Below the pieces are notes generated by a model. That model saw nothing but the letters and a program-made list of their open reading frames with translations, was not told the origin of the DNA and made no database searches. The translations under genes and the position numbers were made by a program. DNA of 38,692 nt, taken from positions 1-38,692 of the forward strand of contig JAAETT010000550.1 of assembly GCA_024228115.1 (NCBI GenBank). Reading direction: 5' to 3'. Origin of the DNA: a bacterium. Its GTDB lineage: Bacteria; Myxococcota_A; UBA9160; UBA6930. The first letter of the stretch is position 1. Each line of letters starts with the position of its first letter. Below are positions 31,357-38,510 of the stretch, in pieces.

Positions 31357-32197
31357 GCGGACCTACCTCCGACCCCGCGAACGACCCGAGGGCCCGAGCC
31401 CGTGGCTTGTTGAGTTCCGGGAGCGAGTCGACGGATACATCGCGGAGATTGAAGAGGGACAGGAGACCGAGGCCGCGGAGCGCGGCGTGACGGTGGCGGA
31501 CCTTCCCGACCTGTGGGAACACGAGGCGGCGAAGGAGGCCGCGCGGAAGACCCGGACCCGCACGGAGATCCAGGGCGAGATCCGGGAGATGTTCGGCGGG
31601 AACTACGCGCACATGACGCTGGACACGTTCGAGCCGCAGACAGAGGCCCAACGCACAGCGATGAGCGGCGCCCGGGAGTGGATCCGCGCATACGCCGAGA
31701 GCGTGGCAGCCCTCGGCCCTCGGCCCTCGGATGGCGCGCTGTTCTTCGGGCGCAACCGGCGCGGTAAGACTCACCTGGCCGTGGGGATGCTGCGCGAGAT
31801 CACGTCCCCGCTCGTGACAATCCGCTTCGCGAACGTCCCCGTGTTCCTGGACGAGATGCGGCAGTCGTTCCGCGAGGGGCCTGGGTCGCGGGCCGGGGTG
31901 CTGCTCCAGCAGTGCCTTGACGCCGATGTCCTGGTCCTGGACGACCTGGGCCAGGAGCGCCCGACGGAATGGGTGATCGACACGCTTGGGCATCTCGTGT
32001 TTCGTCGCCACTCCAAGGGGCTCCCCATCATCGTGACGACGAACATGAGCATTGCGGAGATCAACAACCGCGCCGACGGGCGGGACAACGCGGCCGGGGT
32101 GAACCTGGGCGCGATCTACTCGCGACTCCGCGAGATGTGTCTCGACCACGCCTATTACTTCGACGGCGAGGACTTCCACGCAGGGAACACGACATGA
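31331..32197 (+). CDS. DnaC-like helicase loader ATPase
   Basis: This 288-residue protein starts with GTG after GGAGGG and overlaps the initiator gene by 26 bases. The AAA+ signatures are Walker A GRNRRGKTHLA (140-150), Walker B VLVLDDLGQE (200-209), sensor I IIVTTN and the arginine finger region SRLREMC. The N-terminal 100 residues form a helical part that would bind the helicase. No phage helicase gene is seen, so it would load the host DnaB helicase at the iteron origin. Assignment to the DnaC/IstB group is firm. Confidence 0.85.
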   Translation: MHQELPPVRRTYLRPRERPEGPSPWLVEFRERVDGYIAEIEEGQETEAAERGVTVADLPDLWEHEAAKEAARKTRTRTEIQGEIREMFGGNYAHMTLDTFEPQTEAQRTAMSGAREWIRAYAESVAALGPRPSDGALFFGRNRRGKTHLAVGMLREITSPLVTIRFANVPVFLDEMRQSFREGPGSRAGVLLQQCLDADVLVLDDLGQERPTEWVIDTLGHLVFRRHSKGLPIIVTTNMSIAEINNRADGRDNAAGVNLGAIYSRLREMCLDHAYYFDGEDFHAGNTT

Positions 32198-32457
32198 CGG
32201 CAGACAAGCTTCCGACCTGGACGGCCTTTATGCAATGGGACTCGTGCATCGAGGAAGGGATTACCACTCGCACGGGCCTAGTGGTGAAGTGTGGCGGGGA
32301 CACAGCCATCGGCGCGGCGGATCCCCTTGTGCTCGAACCCGGGCGCTACCGGGTGGAGACGTATGGGGGACGTGTCCGCGTGCTGTCGTGGATCCGCACA
32401 GATGCCGTGTGGCGCGTGGTGGTGGACACTGCCGAGGCCGAGCAATGCTCGAGCTAG
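32194..32457 (+). CDS. Small hypothetical protein
   Basis: This 87-residue protein overlaps the loader stop as ATGA. It is mostly beta-strand (VVKCGGDTAIGA, GRYRVETYGGRVRVLSWI, WRVVVDTA). No family is recognised. Its coupling to the loader suggests a replication-linked role, but that is inference from position only. Confidence 0.6.
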   Translation: MTADKLPTWTAFMQWDSCIEEGITTRTGLVVKCGGDTAIGAADPLVLEPGRYRVETYGGRVRVLSWIRTDAVWRVVVDTAEAEQCSS

Positions 32458-32726
32458 AACCATGGCGCCGTTGCGGATGTGGGCGTGTTCGTCACTACCT
32501 CGGGACGTTCGAGCCGCCGCAGGGCGGGCGGCCCGTTCACTGGTATCTGTGTGAGAGCGCCGACGAGAATGATCCGCGCCGGTTCGGCCATGTGGGCGCT
32601 CTCGAAGCAGTGGCGCTCGATGAGGACGAGTATCGCGACTGGTTACAGGTCCGGGCCTCCGTGGCCCTGGAGCGGGCGATGATGGGAGAACAGCATGAGG
32701 ACGCGGACGCTACGCGAGCGGGTTGA
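32445..32726 (+). CDS. Small protein with a Cys-rich start
   Basis: This 93-residue protein starts MLELEPWRRCGCGRVRHYLG and contains a C-G-C pair plus a later WYLCES, a partial zinc-ribbon pattern. The rest is an acidic helix. The start overlaps the preceding gene by 13 bases with GAGG upstream. Function is unknown. Confidence 0.6.
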   Translation: MLELEPWRRCGCGRVRHYLGTFEPPQGGRPVHWYLCESADENDPRRFGHVGALEAVALDEDEYRDWLQVRASVALERAMMGEQHEDADATRAG

Positions 32727-32979
32727 ACAAGCAGGCATCGGGGTTATCCTCGGGGTTGCTGCCATCTGGATCGTCGTGGACGCGGCCATCTGGCTACTGT
32801 GGATGGTCCCGCCCGGCGATCCGATCGAGGCGCGGCTGTTCTGGCGGATCCCGCTGGCGGTTACACCCGTCGGGATGATCTTCGGCCCCGCGTTTGCGCT
32901 TGTTGACGGCAGACCGGGGAAGTTCTTCCTCGACGCGCTCCCGAGCAGGCGAGCCGCAAGCGCGGAGGCGGAGGGATGA
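32695..32979 (+). CDS. Small membrane protein with two TM segments (possible holin)
   Basis: This 94-residue protein has a basic N-terminus, a first hydrophobic segment at about 14-37 (IGVILGVAAIWIVVDAAIWL) and a second at about 51-69 (IPLAVTPVGMIFGPAFALVD). The C-terminus is polar. Two segments with short ends fit class II holins, and the protein is a second lysis candidate besides the XhlA-like one. It lies in the early block away from the endolysin. Overlaps of 32 and 4 bases with neighbours show tight packing. Confidence 0.6.
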   Translation: MRTRTLRERVEQAGIGVILGVAAIWIVVDAAIWLLWMVPPGDPIEARLFWRIPLAVTPVGMIFGPAFALVDGRPGKFFLDALPSRRAASAEAEG

Positions 32980-33278
32980 CGGAGAAGGAACTCCGGGATG
33001 TGCGGGAACTCCAGACCAACTACCAACGCGCTCTCCGCACGATCGAGGATCAGGCCCGCACAATTCGTCAGCGAGACCTGGAGATCGCCGGGCTACGCGT
33101 TACACTGCGGGGAAGGGAGCCCACGCCATGCAGAGAGACGCTGACGAACGCGACCCGCGGCCATGGGCGCACATCACCGACGCCGAACTCCGAGAAGCCG
33201 TCGCGACTCATCACCGGGTCTATGGCCTCTCCTTGTCGCGCATCAGCCGCGAGGCGCGCATACCAGGAACCACGGTAG
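32976..33278 (+). CDS. Coiled-coil protein overlapping the next gene in another frame
   Basis: The start has GGAGG and an ATGA overlap with the previous stop. The first 47 residues make a convincing charged coiled coil (MTEKELRDVRELQTNYQRAL, then TIEDQARTIRQRDLEIAG). The remaining 53 residues are low-complexity and lie over the first half of the next gene in another frame, 151 bases of overlap. Either a real out-of-frame overlap or a frameshift that shortened this gene could explain it. Confidence 0.5.
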   Translation: MTEKELRDVRELQTNYQRALRTIEDQARTIRQRDLEIAGLRVTLRGREPTPCRETLTNATRGHGRTSPTPNSEKPSRLITGSMASPCRASAARRAYQEPR

Positions 33279-33388
33279 CGCACGTGATGAGCGGGCGAAT
33301 GGCGTCCCCGGATGACGAGACCCGCCGACGGCTCGTGATCTGGCTCATGGGCCAGGGATGGGAACCGAAGCACGAGGGAGAGGCCTGA
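33128..33388 (+). CDS. XRE-like helix-turn-helix protein
   Basis: This 86-residue protein starts at 33128 after GGGAAGGGAG. It has an HTH of the XRE/Cro type (LSLSRISREARIPGTTVAHV, then MSGRMASPDDETRRRL). It lacks a second domain, so it resembles small Cro-like regulators. It stands immediately before the resolvase gene. It may regulate early genes; no matching operator was identified. Confidence 0.7.
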   Translation: MQRDADERDPRPWAHITDAELREAVATHHRVYGLSLSRISREARIPGTTVAHVMSGRMASPDDETRRRLVIWLMGQGWEPKHEGEA

Positions 33389-33389
33389 T

Positions 33390-33938
33390 ATGCCTACCGC
33401 AGACACGGCGATCAACATCCTCGCACAGTTCACCATCCCCGGTGAGGTCCGATCCAAGAAGAACTCTCGCCAGAGCGCGAGCGGGCAGTATGTGCGATCG
33501 AGCAAAGCTCACCAGAAGTGGGAATCAGGCGCGATCGCCTATCTCATGCAGTGGCGGGGCCGCAACAGGGGCGAGGATCGGGAGAACGCCATCTCGATCT
33601 ACACCGAACTGTGGCGCGGGACCGAGGGACACTACGACCCCGACAACATGGGGACATCCGTCCTGGACGCGATGGTCGCGTCCGGGATCATCCCACGGGA
33701 CGGGTTCCCGTTGGTCTACTGCACACGAACGCGGCACGCCGGGATAGATCGGGAGAACCCGCGCGCCGAGGTCACGATCTACTCCGGGGACGACGGGCCG
33801 GAATACGGACTGGAGATCACCGATCTCGGGGACACCGAGCGCGTGTTTCAGAACATGGACGGGGCCACGGCCCGGCGGCCGTTCCCGCGCGTTGAGGATG
33901 CGTTGGGCGACCAGGACTTCGCAGACAGGAGCGGATAG
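33390..33938 (+). CDS. RusA-like Holliday junction resolvase
   Basis: This 182-residue protein has the RusA layout. It has a basic start (VRSKKNSRQSAS), an aromatic GQYVRSSKAH strand, then the catalytic DPDN (Asp83, Asp85, Asn86), VLDAMVASGII (Asp93) and RDGFPLV. RusA proteins normally read DxDN, LDAL and DD. Here the last acidic pair is Arg103-Asp104, a small departure. The enzyme would cut four-way junctions during recombination or before packaging. The C-terminal 50 residues are an extension without a known motif. Confidence 0.8.
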   Translation: MPTADTAINILAQFTIPGEVRSKKNSRQSASGQYVRSSKAHQKWESGAIAYLMQWRGRNRGEDRENAISIYTELWRGTEGHYDPDNMGTSVLDAMVASGIIPRDGFPLVYCTRTRHAGIDRENPRAEVTIYSGDDGPEYGLEITDLGDTERVFQNMDGATARRPFPRVEDALGDQDFADRSG

Positions 33939-34591
33939 TGAACGGCTGGGACCAGTGGACTGACCCCGTGATTGCGCTCACGCTGTTCGTGCAGCGATAT
34001 GAGCGGAACATGAGCGCGGCGCCCTATGACGCCACGCGCGCGATTCTCCTGCGGCCCAAGGTTGAGGCGTGGCGGGTGAAGTTCCACGCGCATGAGGCGA
34101 AAGTCCGCGAGTGGGGAGAGCAGGCCGGGCCCATGCCGTCTACCCGTGACGGACGGGTCGACTACTTGCGGCGCATGTCGGAGTTAGGACGGGGGCCGCG
34201 AAAGCCGCTGGAGTATTCCGGCATGTGCCGATGGTGTGGGTCCACTGATCTGCCGAAGGGGCGCCGCTCCTACTGTTCCGATGAGTGCAAGCAGGAGACC
34301 GTGATCCGCTTCGTCCCTGGATACGCGAGGACGATCGTGGGGCGCCGAGACAGGTGGACGTGCCAGATCTGCGGGGACAAGGGCCGCGACTGCGATCACA
34401 TCGTCCCCGTTTCTGAGGGCGGGGGATGCTGTGGCCTGGACAACCTGCGGATTCTCTGCTCCGCGTGTCACGGGAAGGAGTCCGGGAAGCTACGGAAACG
34501 ACTCAACGCGGCAAAGCGCGAGATCGAGGAAGCGGCGGCGCCGCAGCTCGTGTTTCGCCTGGACCCCATCGCAGACACAGGGACGGCATGA
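33938..34591 (+). CDS. HNH endonuclease with an added zinc ribbon
   Basis: The gene starts with GTG after AGGAGCGGATA. The 217-residue product has two zinc modules. The first is CRWCGSTDLPKGRRSYCSDE (97-116), with Cys97, Cys100, Cys113 and Cys117. The second is the HNH core CQICGDKGRDCDHIVPVSEG (142-161), with Asp153-His154, then LDNLRILCSACHGKESGK bearing Asn169 and His178. Such enzymes act in packaging or as mobile endonucleases. No sign of intron or mobile ends was seen, so a phage-own role is more likely. Confidence 0.85.
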   Translation: MNGWDQWTDPVIALTLFVQRYERNMSAAPYDATRAILLRPKVEAWRVKFHAHEAKVREWGEQAGPMPSTRDGRVDYLRRMSELGRGPRKPLEYSGMCRWCGSTDLPKGRRSYCSDECKQETVIRFVPGYARTIVGRRDRWTCQICGDKGRDCDHIVPVSEGGGCCGLDNLRILCSACHGKESGKLRKRLNAAKREIEEAAAPQLVFRLDPIADTGTA

Positions 34592-35505
34592 TGCAGACTG
34601 AGCTCTGGCCGGTGGAGATACGTGAAGATCCGCCGCTGCCGCCGTTACGTCGGGAGACCGTTGTGGTGCCTGGGGATGTGTGGGGCGTTGGCGACCACCG
34701 GATCATGTGCGGGGACGCCACCGACGCGGACCAGGTTCTCACGCTCACCCGCGACCGGCGCCTCATCTGCGTGACGAGCCCACCCTACGGTGACCAACGC
34801 GACTACGGCGGGGGCAACCTGGACCCATCTCACCTGGCGCAGTTCATCGGGGCCGTGTGGCCCCGGTGTGATGTGTTCGCGATCAATCTCGGGATCGTGC
34901 GGCGTGGTCGCGAGATCGTGTGCTACTGGGACCACTACATCGAGGCCGCGCGCCAGCATGGCGGGCGGCTGCTCTCGTGGAACGTGTGGGATCGAAGCGG
35001 AGGCGGCTACACCGTGGGGCAGCTTAACGGGATGTTCCCGATCGACCACGAGTTCATCATCGTCTTAGGCGAACCCAGGGAACTGAATCTCACGATCCCG
35101 AATGCCACGGCCGGGCAGAGGCAATCACCAGCGACCGTGCGAGAGCAGGACGGCCGCACGAAGTCCCGACGAGCGCACGTGACGAGGCCGCATCGCCCAC
35201 TCGGCAGCGTGATCCACACAGCACGGGTAAAGGGCAACCCGAGCGATGGGCATCCGGCGCCATTCCCGCCAGAGATTCCAGAGGCCTATATCGCGGCGAT
35301 CATCCAGGACGGCGAGAGCGTATACGATCCGTTCCTCGGGTCCGGGACCACGATGATCGCGGCGCATAACCTCGGGCAGGCGTGCATGGGAATGGAGATC
35401 GTCCCCGCGTATTGCGACATGGCGATCCGTCGAGTGCAACGCGCCACGGGAGCCACGGCAACCCGTGAGAGTGATGGAATGGAGTTCCCCGATGGGGACG
35501 TGTGA
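34588..35505 (+). CDS. Second DNA methyltransferase (SPPY type), orphan
   Basis: This 305-residue protein has motif IV as TSPPY (63-67), then motif I as DPFLGSGTT (247-255). SPPY is usual in N4-cytosine methylases, so it probably modifies a different base or site from the DPPY enzyme. Both share the opening GDVW-x-x-G-x-HR-x-x-CGD-x-T. The region between (about 75-240) would recognise DNA. The start overlaps the HNH stop (ATGA). No restriction partner is near. It probably guards phage DNA from host restriction. Confidence 0.85.
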   Translation: MMQTELWPVEIREDPPLPPLRRETVVVPGDVWGVGDHRIMCGDATDADQVLTLTRDRRLICVTSPPYGDQRDYGGGNLDPSHLAQFIGAVWPRCDVFAINLGIVRRGREIVCYWDHYIEAARQHGGRLLSWNVWDRSGGGYTVGQLNGMFPIDHEFIIVLGEPRELNLTIPNATAGQRQSPATVREQDGRTKSRRAHVTRPHRPLGSVIHTARVKGNPSDGHPAPFPPEIPEAYIAAIIQDGESVYDPFLGSGTTMIAAHNLGQACMGMEIVPAYCDMAIRRVQRATGATATRESDGMEFPDGDV

Positions 35506-35689
35506 GCATCGAACATGGCGCGCATCGCCACGAGGCCCACGGCTCCCAGACTGGTATGTGTGCGAGACCTGCGGAGTCTCGGCGAGTGAGTTTGAGTGGG
35601 AAGCAATCCACCAGGCGACCGCCGAGCAGACCCCTGCCGAGATACGTGGGCAGCAGTCGATCATGTGGACACAACAGGAGGCGTCGTAA
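35492..35689 (+). CDS. Small Cys/His protein
   Basis: The ATG at 35492 follows GGAG by 7 bases, better than upstream codons in the methylase gene. The 65-residue product has C-E-H, then WYVCETCGVSASEFEWE, a potential zinc knuckle, and an acidic C-terminus. Function is unknown. It forms a pair with the next Cys-rich gene through a TAATG overlap. Confidence 0.6.
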   Translation: MGTCEHRTWRASPRGPRLPDWYVCETCGVSASEFEWEAIHQATAEQTPAEIRGQQSIMWTQQEAS

Positions 35690-35895
35690 TGCCGTGCAAT
35701 CTGCGCCCTCACGCGCCACATCCGACTTGCCCAGAGTGCGGGCAGGGATACCACGATGGGTATGTGTGTCGCTGCTACTGCGATACTTGCGGCCGATACG
35801 GTGACGACTGCGAGTGCCATCTCTGCGACTGGTGTCTCAACGAGTTCTGCGCTTGCGATGAGCAATCCGACGACTTCGGGGGGTTCTTGCCATGA
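35689..35895 (+). CDS. Cysteine-rich mini protein
   Basis: The start at 35689 has AACAGGAGG upstream. The 68-residue product contains 13 cysteines, many as C-x-C or CxxC (CPECGQGYHDGYVCRCYCDT, then CECHLCDWC and CAC), enough for two or three zinc sites. The ends are polar and acidic. No family is recognised. Its position before the terminase genes suggests either a nucleic-acid binding factor or a host-takeover protein. Confidence 0.65.
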   Translation: MPCNLRPHAPHPTCPECGQGYHDGYVCRCYCDTCGRYGDDCECHLCDWCLNEFCACDEQSDDFGGFLP

Positions 35896-36146
35896 GGGGT
35901 GACAAGGCGAGTCGGATCAAACGGCGGGCCCTTGCCAAGCAACTCCGAGAGGCGAAGGCGCGAAGACGCGAAGACGCGGCCCTGTGTCTCGTGAACCACG
36001 GCGGACTAACCGAAGCAGCCGCCATCGCTGATACGGCATCGGTGACGCTGGAGGACTGGATCAACACCGACCCCGAGTTTCAGGGGATGATGGCGAAGCA
36101 CCGGCGTGAGCGTGACGCCGAGGTCGACCGCCGGTTCAGGAGGTAG
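35892..36146 (+). CDS. Small HTH protein related to small terminases
   Basis: This 84-residue basic protein overlaps the previous gene (ATGA). After an Arg/Lys-rich helix it has GGLTEAAAIADTASVTLEDW followed by INTDPEFQGMMAKHRRERD, a phBC6A51-like HTH layout also found in small terminase subunits. The next gene has the same layout. It may be an accessory DNA-binding subunit for packaging. The start carries no long leader. Confidence 0.65.
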   Translation: MRGDKASRIKRRALAKQLREAKARRREDAALCLVNHGGLTEAAAIADTASVTLEDWINTDPEFQGMMAKHRRERDAEVDRRFRR

Positions 36147-36151
36147 ACCAC

Positions 36152-36550
36152 GTGTCACAGATTCTCACGGTCCCGCCAGTGCAGATCGACCATATGGGGA
36201 AGTGGAAGGCCGCCCTTGCTCGGGTCGAGGGGCGCACGCAGACCGCGGCCGCCGAGGCGGCGGATGTGACGCGTGAGACTGTATCGCGATGGGAGACCCG
36301 CGACCCGCTCTATCGGACCTACTTCGAGGAACATCAAACGGCATTGCGGCGCGCATCGTGGGGGCTGGTCTGGGGCGTTCTCATGGAGCATGTGGCCTCG
36401 CGCGACCCCGCCGTGAGTCTCAGGGCGTGCCACATCATGCTCCAGAGCATTGACCGGGAGCGCCCGCAAGAGGTGACCGTCACGAATGAGGAACGCGTCG
36501 TCATCGTCGTGGAGGACGAGGACGAGCTATCACTGGAGGCCCCGGTGTGA
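36152..36550 (+). CDS. terS: Terminase small subunit
   Basis: The gene starts with GTG after AGGAGG, which lies in the end of the preceding gene. The 132-residue protein has a phBC6A51-like HTH (GRTQTAAAEAADVTRETVSR, then WETRDPLYRTYFEEH) and a helical middle that would form the oligomer ring. Its acidic end (EDEDELSLE) could contact the large subunit. It lies directly before and overlaps the large terminase by 4 bases, as expected for the DNA-recognition subunit of the packaging motor. Confidence 0.8.
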   Translation: MSQILTVPPVQIDHMGKWKAALARVEGRTQTAAAEAADVTRETVSRWETRDPLYRTYFEEHQTALRRASWGLVWGVLMEHVASRDPAVSLRACHIMLQSIDRERPQEVTVTNEERVVIVVEDEDELSLEAPV

Positions 36551-37959
36551 GATTCCGCGCCCACCCAGGCCCTCAGCGCGCGTTTCTCCGTTCGGCAGCG
36601 GATGAGGTTCTGTATGGTGGCGCGGCCGGTGGCGGGAAGTCCTGGGCCCTGCTCCTGGAAGCGGCGCGGCTCGTCGAGCATCCCGAGTATCGCGGTATCC
36701 TGCTCCGTCGGAAACACTCGGAGCTACGGATGAGCCTGGTCCAACAGTCACACCGGATGTTCGGGACGCGGGCGCAATACAACGCGTCCGAGAAGTTCTG
36801 GCGGTTCCCATCGGGCGCGGAGATCTGGTTCGGCCACATGCAGCATGAGAGCGATGTCGCGCAGTATCAGTCGGCGGAGTTCGCGTTCATCGGGTTCGAC
36901 GAGCTCACAACCTTCACCGAGCGCCAATACGAGTTCATGCTCTCCCGGAACCGGAACACGGCGGGCCTGCGGAACAAGATCCGCGCCGCGTCGAACCCCG
37001 GCCAGATCGGGCACGGGTGGGTCAAGAAGCGGTTTGTCACGTCCCTGGACCCCTATGAGATAGGGTGGTTCCAGAAGGCCGGGGAAGGCGACGAGAAGCG
37101 CGTCCCCTGGGGAACCCCGGACGCGCGGACGCGGCAGTTCATCCCCGCGCGCCTGGATGACAACCCCACCTTGGTTAACGCCGACCCAGACTATCGGGTC
37201 CGCCTGGAGTCGCTCCCGTATCGCCTGCGGATGATGTTCCTTGAGGGCTCGTGGGACGTTGGATTCGAGGGCCTGGTCTATCCCGAGTTCGACAGCGCGG
37301 TCCACCTGGTCTCGCCGTTTCCGATTCCGCGCGAGTGGCGCCGCATACGGTCCATCGACTTCGGGTTCAATAACCCGTGTGTCGTGCAGTGGTGGGCCAT
37401 CTCGCCGGACGACGAGATGTATCTGTATCGGGAGATCTACCACTCTCGGATACTCAACTCCCGACTCGGGCCGATGATCCACGTCCAGAGCGTTGAGCCG
37501 CCCGACGAAGAGGGACAGGAGAGCGGTGAGCGCATCGAGGCGACGGTAGCGGACCACGACGCCGACGGGCGCGCTGAACTGTCTCAGAACGCCAGCATTC
37601 AGACGGTGGCGGCGAGGAAGTCCGTAGCCGACGGGATACGCGAAGTCTCGGAGCGCCTGGTGGTGAATCCCGAGACCGGGCGCCCGCGGCTCTACATCAT
37701 GCGGGACTGCACAGTCGCCACGGACTCGCGGCTCGATGCTGAGAAGCGCCCCACATCGACGGCCGACGAGATCACGGCCTACCAGTATCCGCCAGGCAGC
37801 GGGGACAAGGCGGAGAAGGAGGCCCCGATCAAGCTCCACGATCACGGCATGGACGCGATGCGATACGCGTGCATGTATCTGCAAGGCGCGGAGACGTTGA
37901 TCTACGAACCGAGTAGCGTGGCCGCGTATGATGCGCGGCCCGAGACGCTACCTATCTGA
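36547..37959 (+). CDS. terL: Terminase large subunit
   Basis: The GTG start overlaps the small subunit stop. The 470-residue protein has an ATPase domain with Walker A GGAAGGGKS (24-32), Walker B FIGFDE (114-119) and a nuclease domain. The nuclease acidic residues lie in SIDFGFNNP (Asp271), ADHDADGRAE (336-340) and DHGMDAMRYA (Asp432, Asp436). It packages DNA into proheads and cuts concatemers. The nuclease layout and absence of cos suggest headful-type cutting; this is inference. Confidence 0.9.
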   Translation: MRFRAHPGPQRAFLRSAADEVLYGGAAGGGKSWALLLEAARLVEHPEYRGILLRRKHSELRMSLVQQSHRMFGTRAQYNASEKFWRFPSGAEIWFGHMQHESDVAQYQSAEFAFIGFDELTTFTERQYEFMLSRNRNTAGLRNKIRAASNPGQIGHGWVKKRFVTSLDPYEIGWFQKAGEGDEKRVPWGTPDARTRQFIPARLDDNPTLVNADPDYRVRLESLPYRLRMMFLEGSWDVGFEGLVYPEFDSAVHLVSPFPIPREWRRIRSIDFGFNNPCVVQWWAISPDDEMYLYREIYHSRILNSRLGPMIHVQSVEPPDEEGQESGERIEATVADHDADGRAELSQNASIQTVAARKSVADGIREVSERLVVNPETGRPRLYIMRDCTVATDSRLDAEKRPTSTADEITAYQYPPGSGDKAEKEAPIKLHDHGMDAMRYACMYLQGAETLIYEPSSVAAYDARPETLPI

Positions 37960-37971
37960 GAGGGCGACACG

Positions 37972-38274
37972 ATGACCCCAGGTGACACATCTCCCGAGAC
38001 GTTCCGACCTAACCCAGGCGCGCAGTCCGTGAGGGCAGCCACGCCACTGGATGACGCGCTCGCGCGCGAAGTGGCCCAGGGGAAGGAGATCGCGGCACTC
38101 AAGCGCGACCTGGCGGCGCGTGACCGGCGGATCGGCGTGCTAGAGCGCGCAATGGCATCACGGGAGCAGACCATCACCGTTCTGAGAGATGACCTGGAGA
38201 AAGCACGGGCCCAGGTCCACAACGAACGGGCCCGGCGACTATCGGAGGCGAAGCGCTATGGAGTGGAAGCCTAA
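37972..38274 (+). CDS. Small coiled-coil hypothetical protein
   Basis: This 100-residue protein has a disordered Pro/Thr-rich start and a long charged helix (about residues 30-95; EIAALKRDLAARDRRIGVLE), clearly a coiled coil. It follows the large terminase by 12 bases and overlaps the next gene by 17 bases. No function is recognised. Confidence 0.65.
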   Translation: MTPGDTSPETFRPNPGAQSVRAATPLDDALAREVAQGKEIAALKRDLAARDRRIGVLERAMASREQTITVLRDDLEKARAQVHNERARRLSEAKRYGVEA

Positions 38275-38491
38275 CCCCGCCCAGGAGCGGGCAATTCGGC
38301 GTCTTGAACTCGCGCTCAAGGCGTGTGCAGAGACCAGTGTCGGGATCTCGGTGATGGCAGGCGTGCCCGTGGCCTGGGACGGTGACGAAGGTCAGCCGAT
38401 GGATGGGGGCCAGGGTGGTATAGGGTTGAACCCGGGGAAGTGTGTCCCCGTGCAACACTACGGATGCCAGATGGATGGTGGAGACTGGTGA
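38258..38491 (+). CDS. Small hypothetical protein
   Basis: The ATG at 38258 has GGAGGCGAAGCGCT upstream. The 77-residue product has a helical start (QERAIRRLELALKACAETSV) and a glycine-rich end with two cysteines. No family is recognised. It lies in the late rightward unit between the terminase and the gene that crosses the circular join. Confidence 0.6.
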   Translation: MEWKPNPAQERAIRRLELALKACAETSVGISVMAGVPVAWDGDEGQPMDGGQGGIGLNPGKCVPVQHYGCQMDGGDW

Positions 38492-38510
38492 TCGACTAGG
38501 AGGCAGCCAC

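Noticed and set aside
33938-34591. HNH gene as a homing endonuclease in an intron or intein
   Set aside because: The neighbouring genes are intact and overlap it by one and four bases, which does not suit a mobile insertion.
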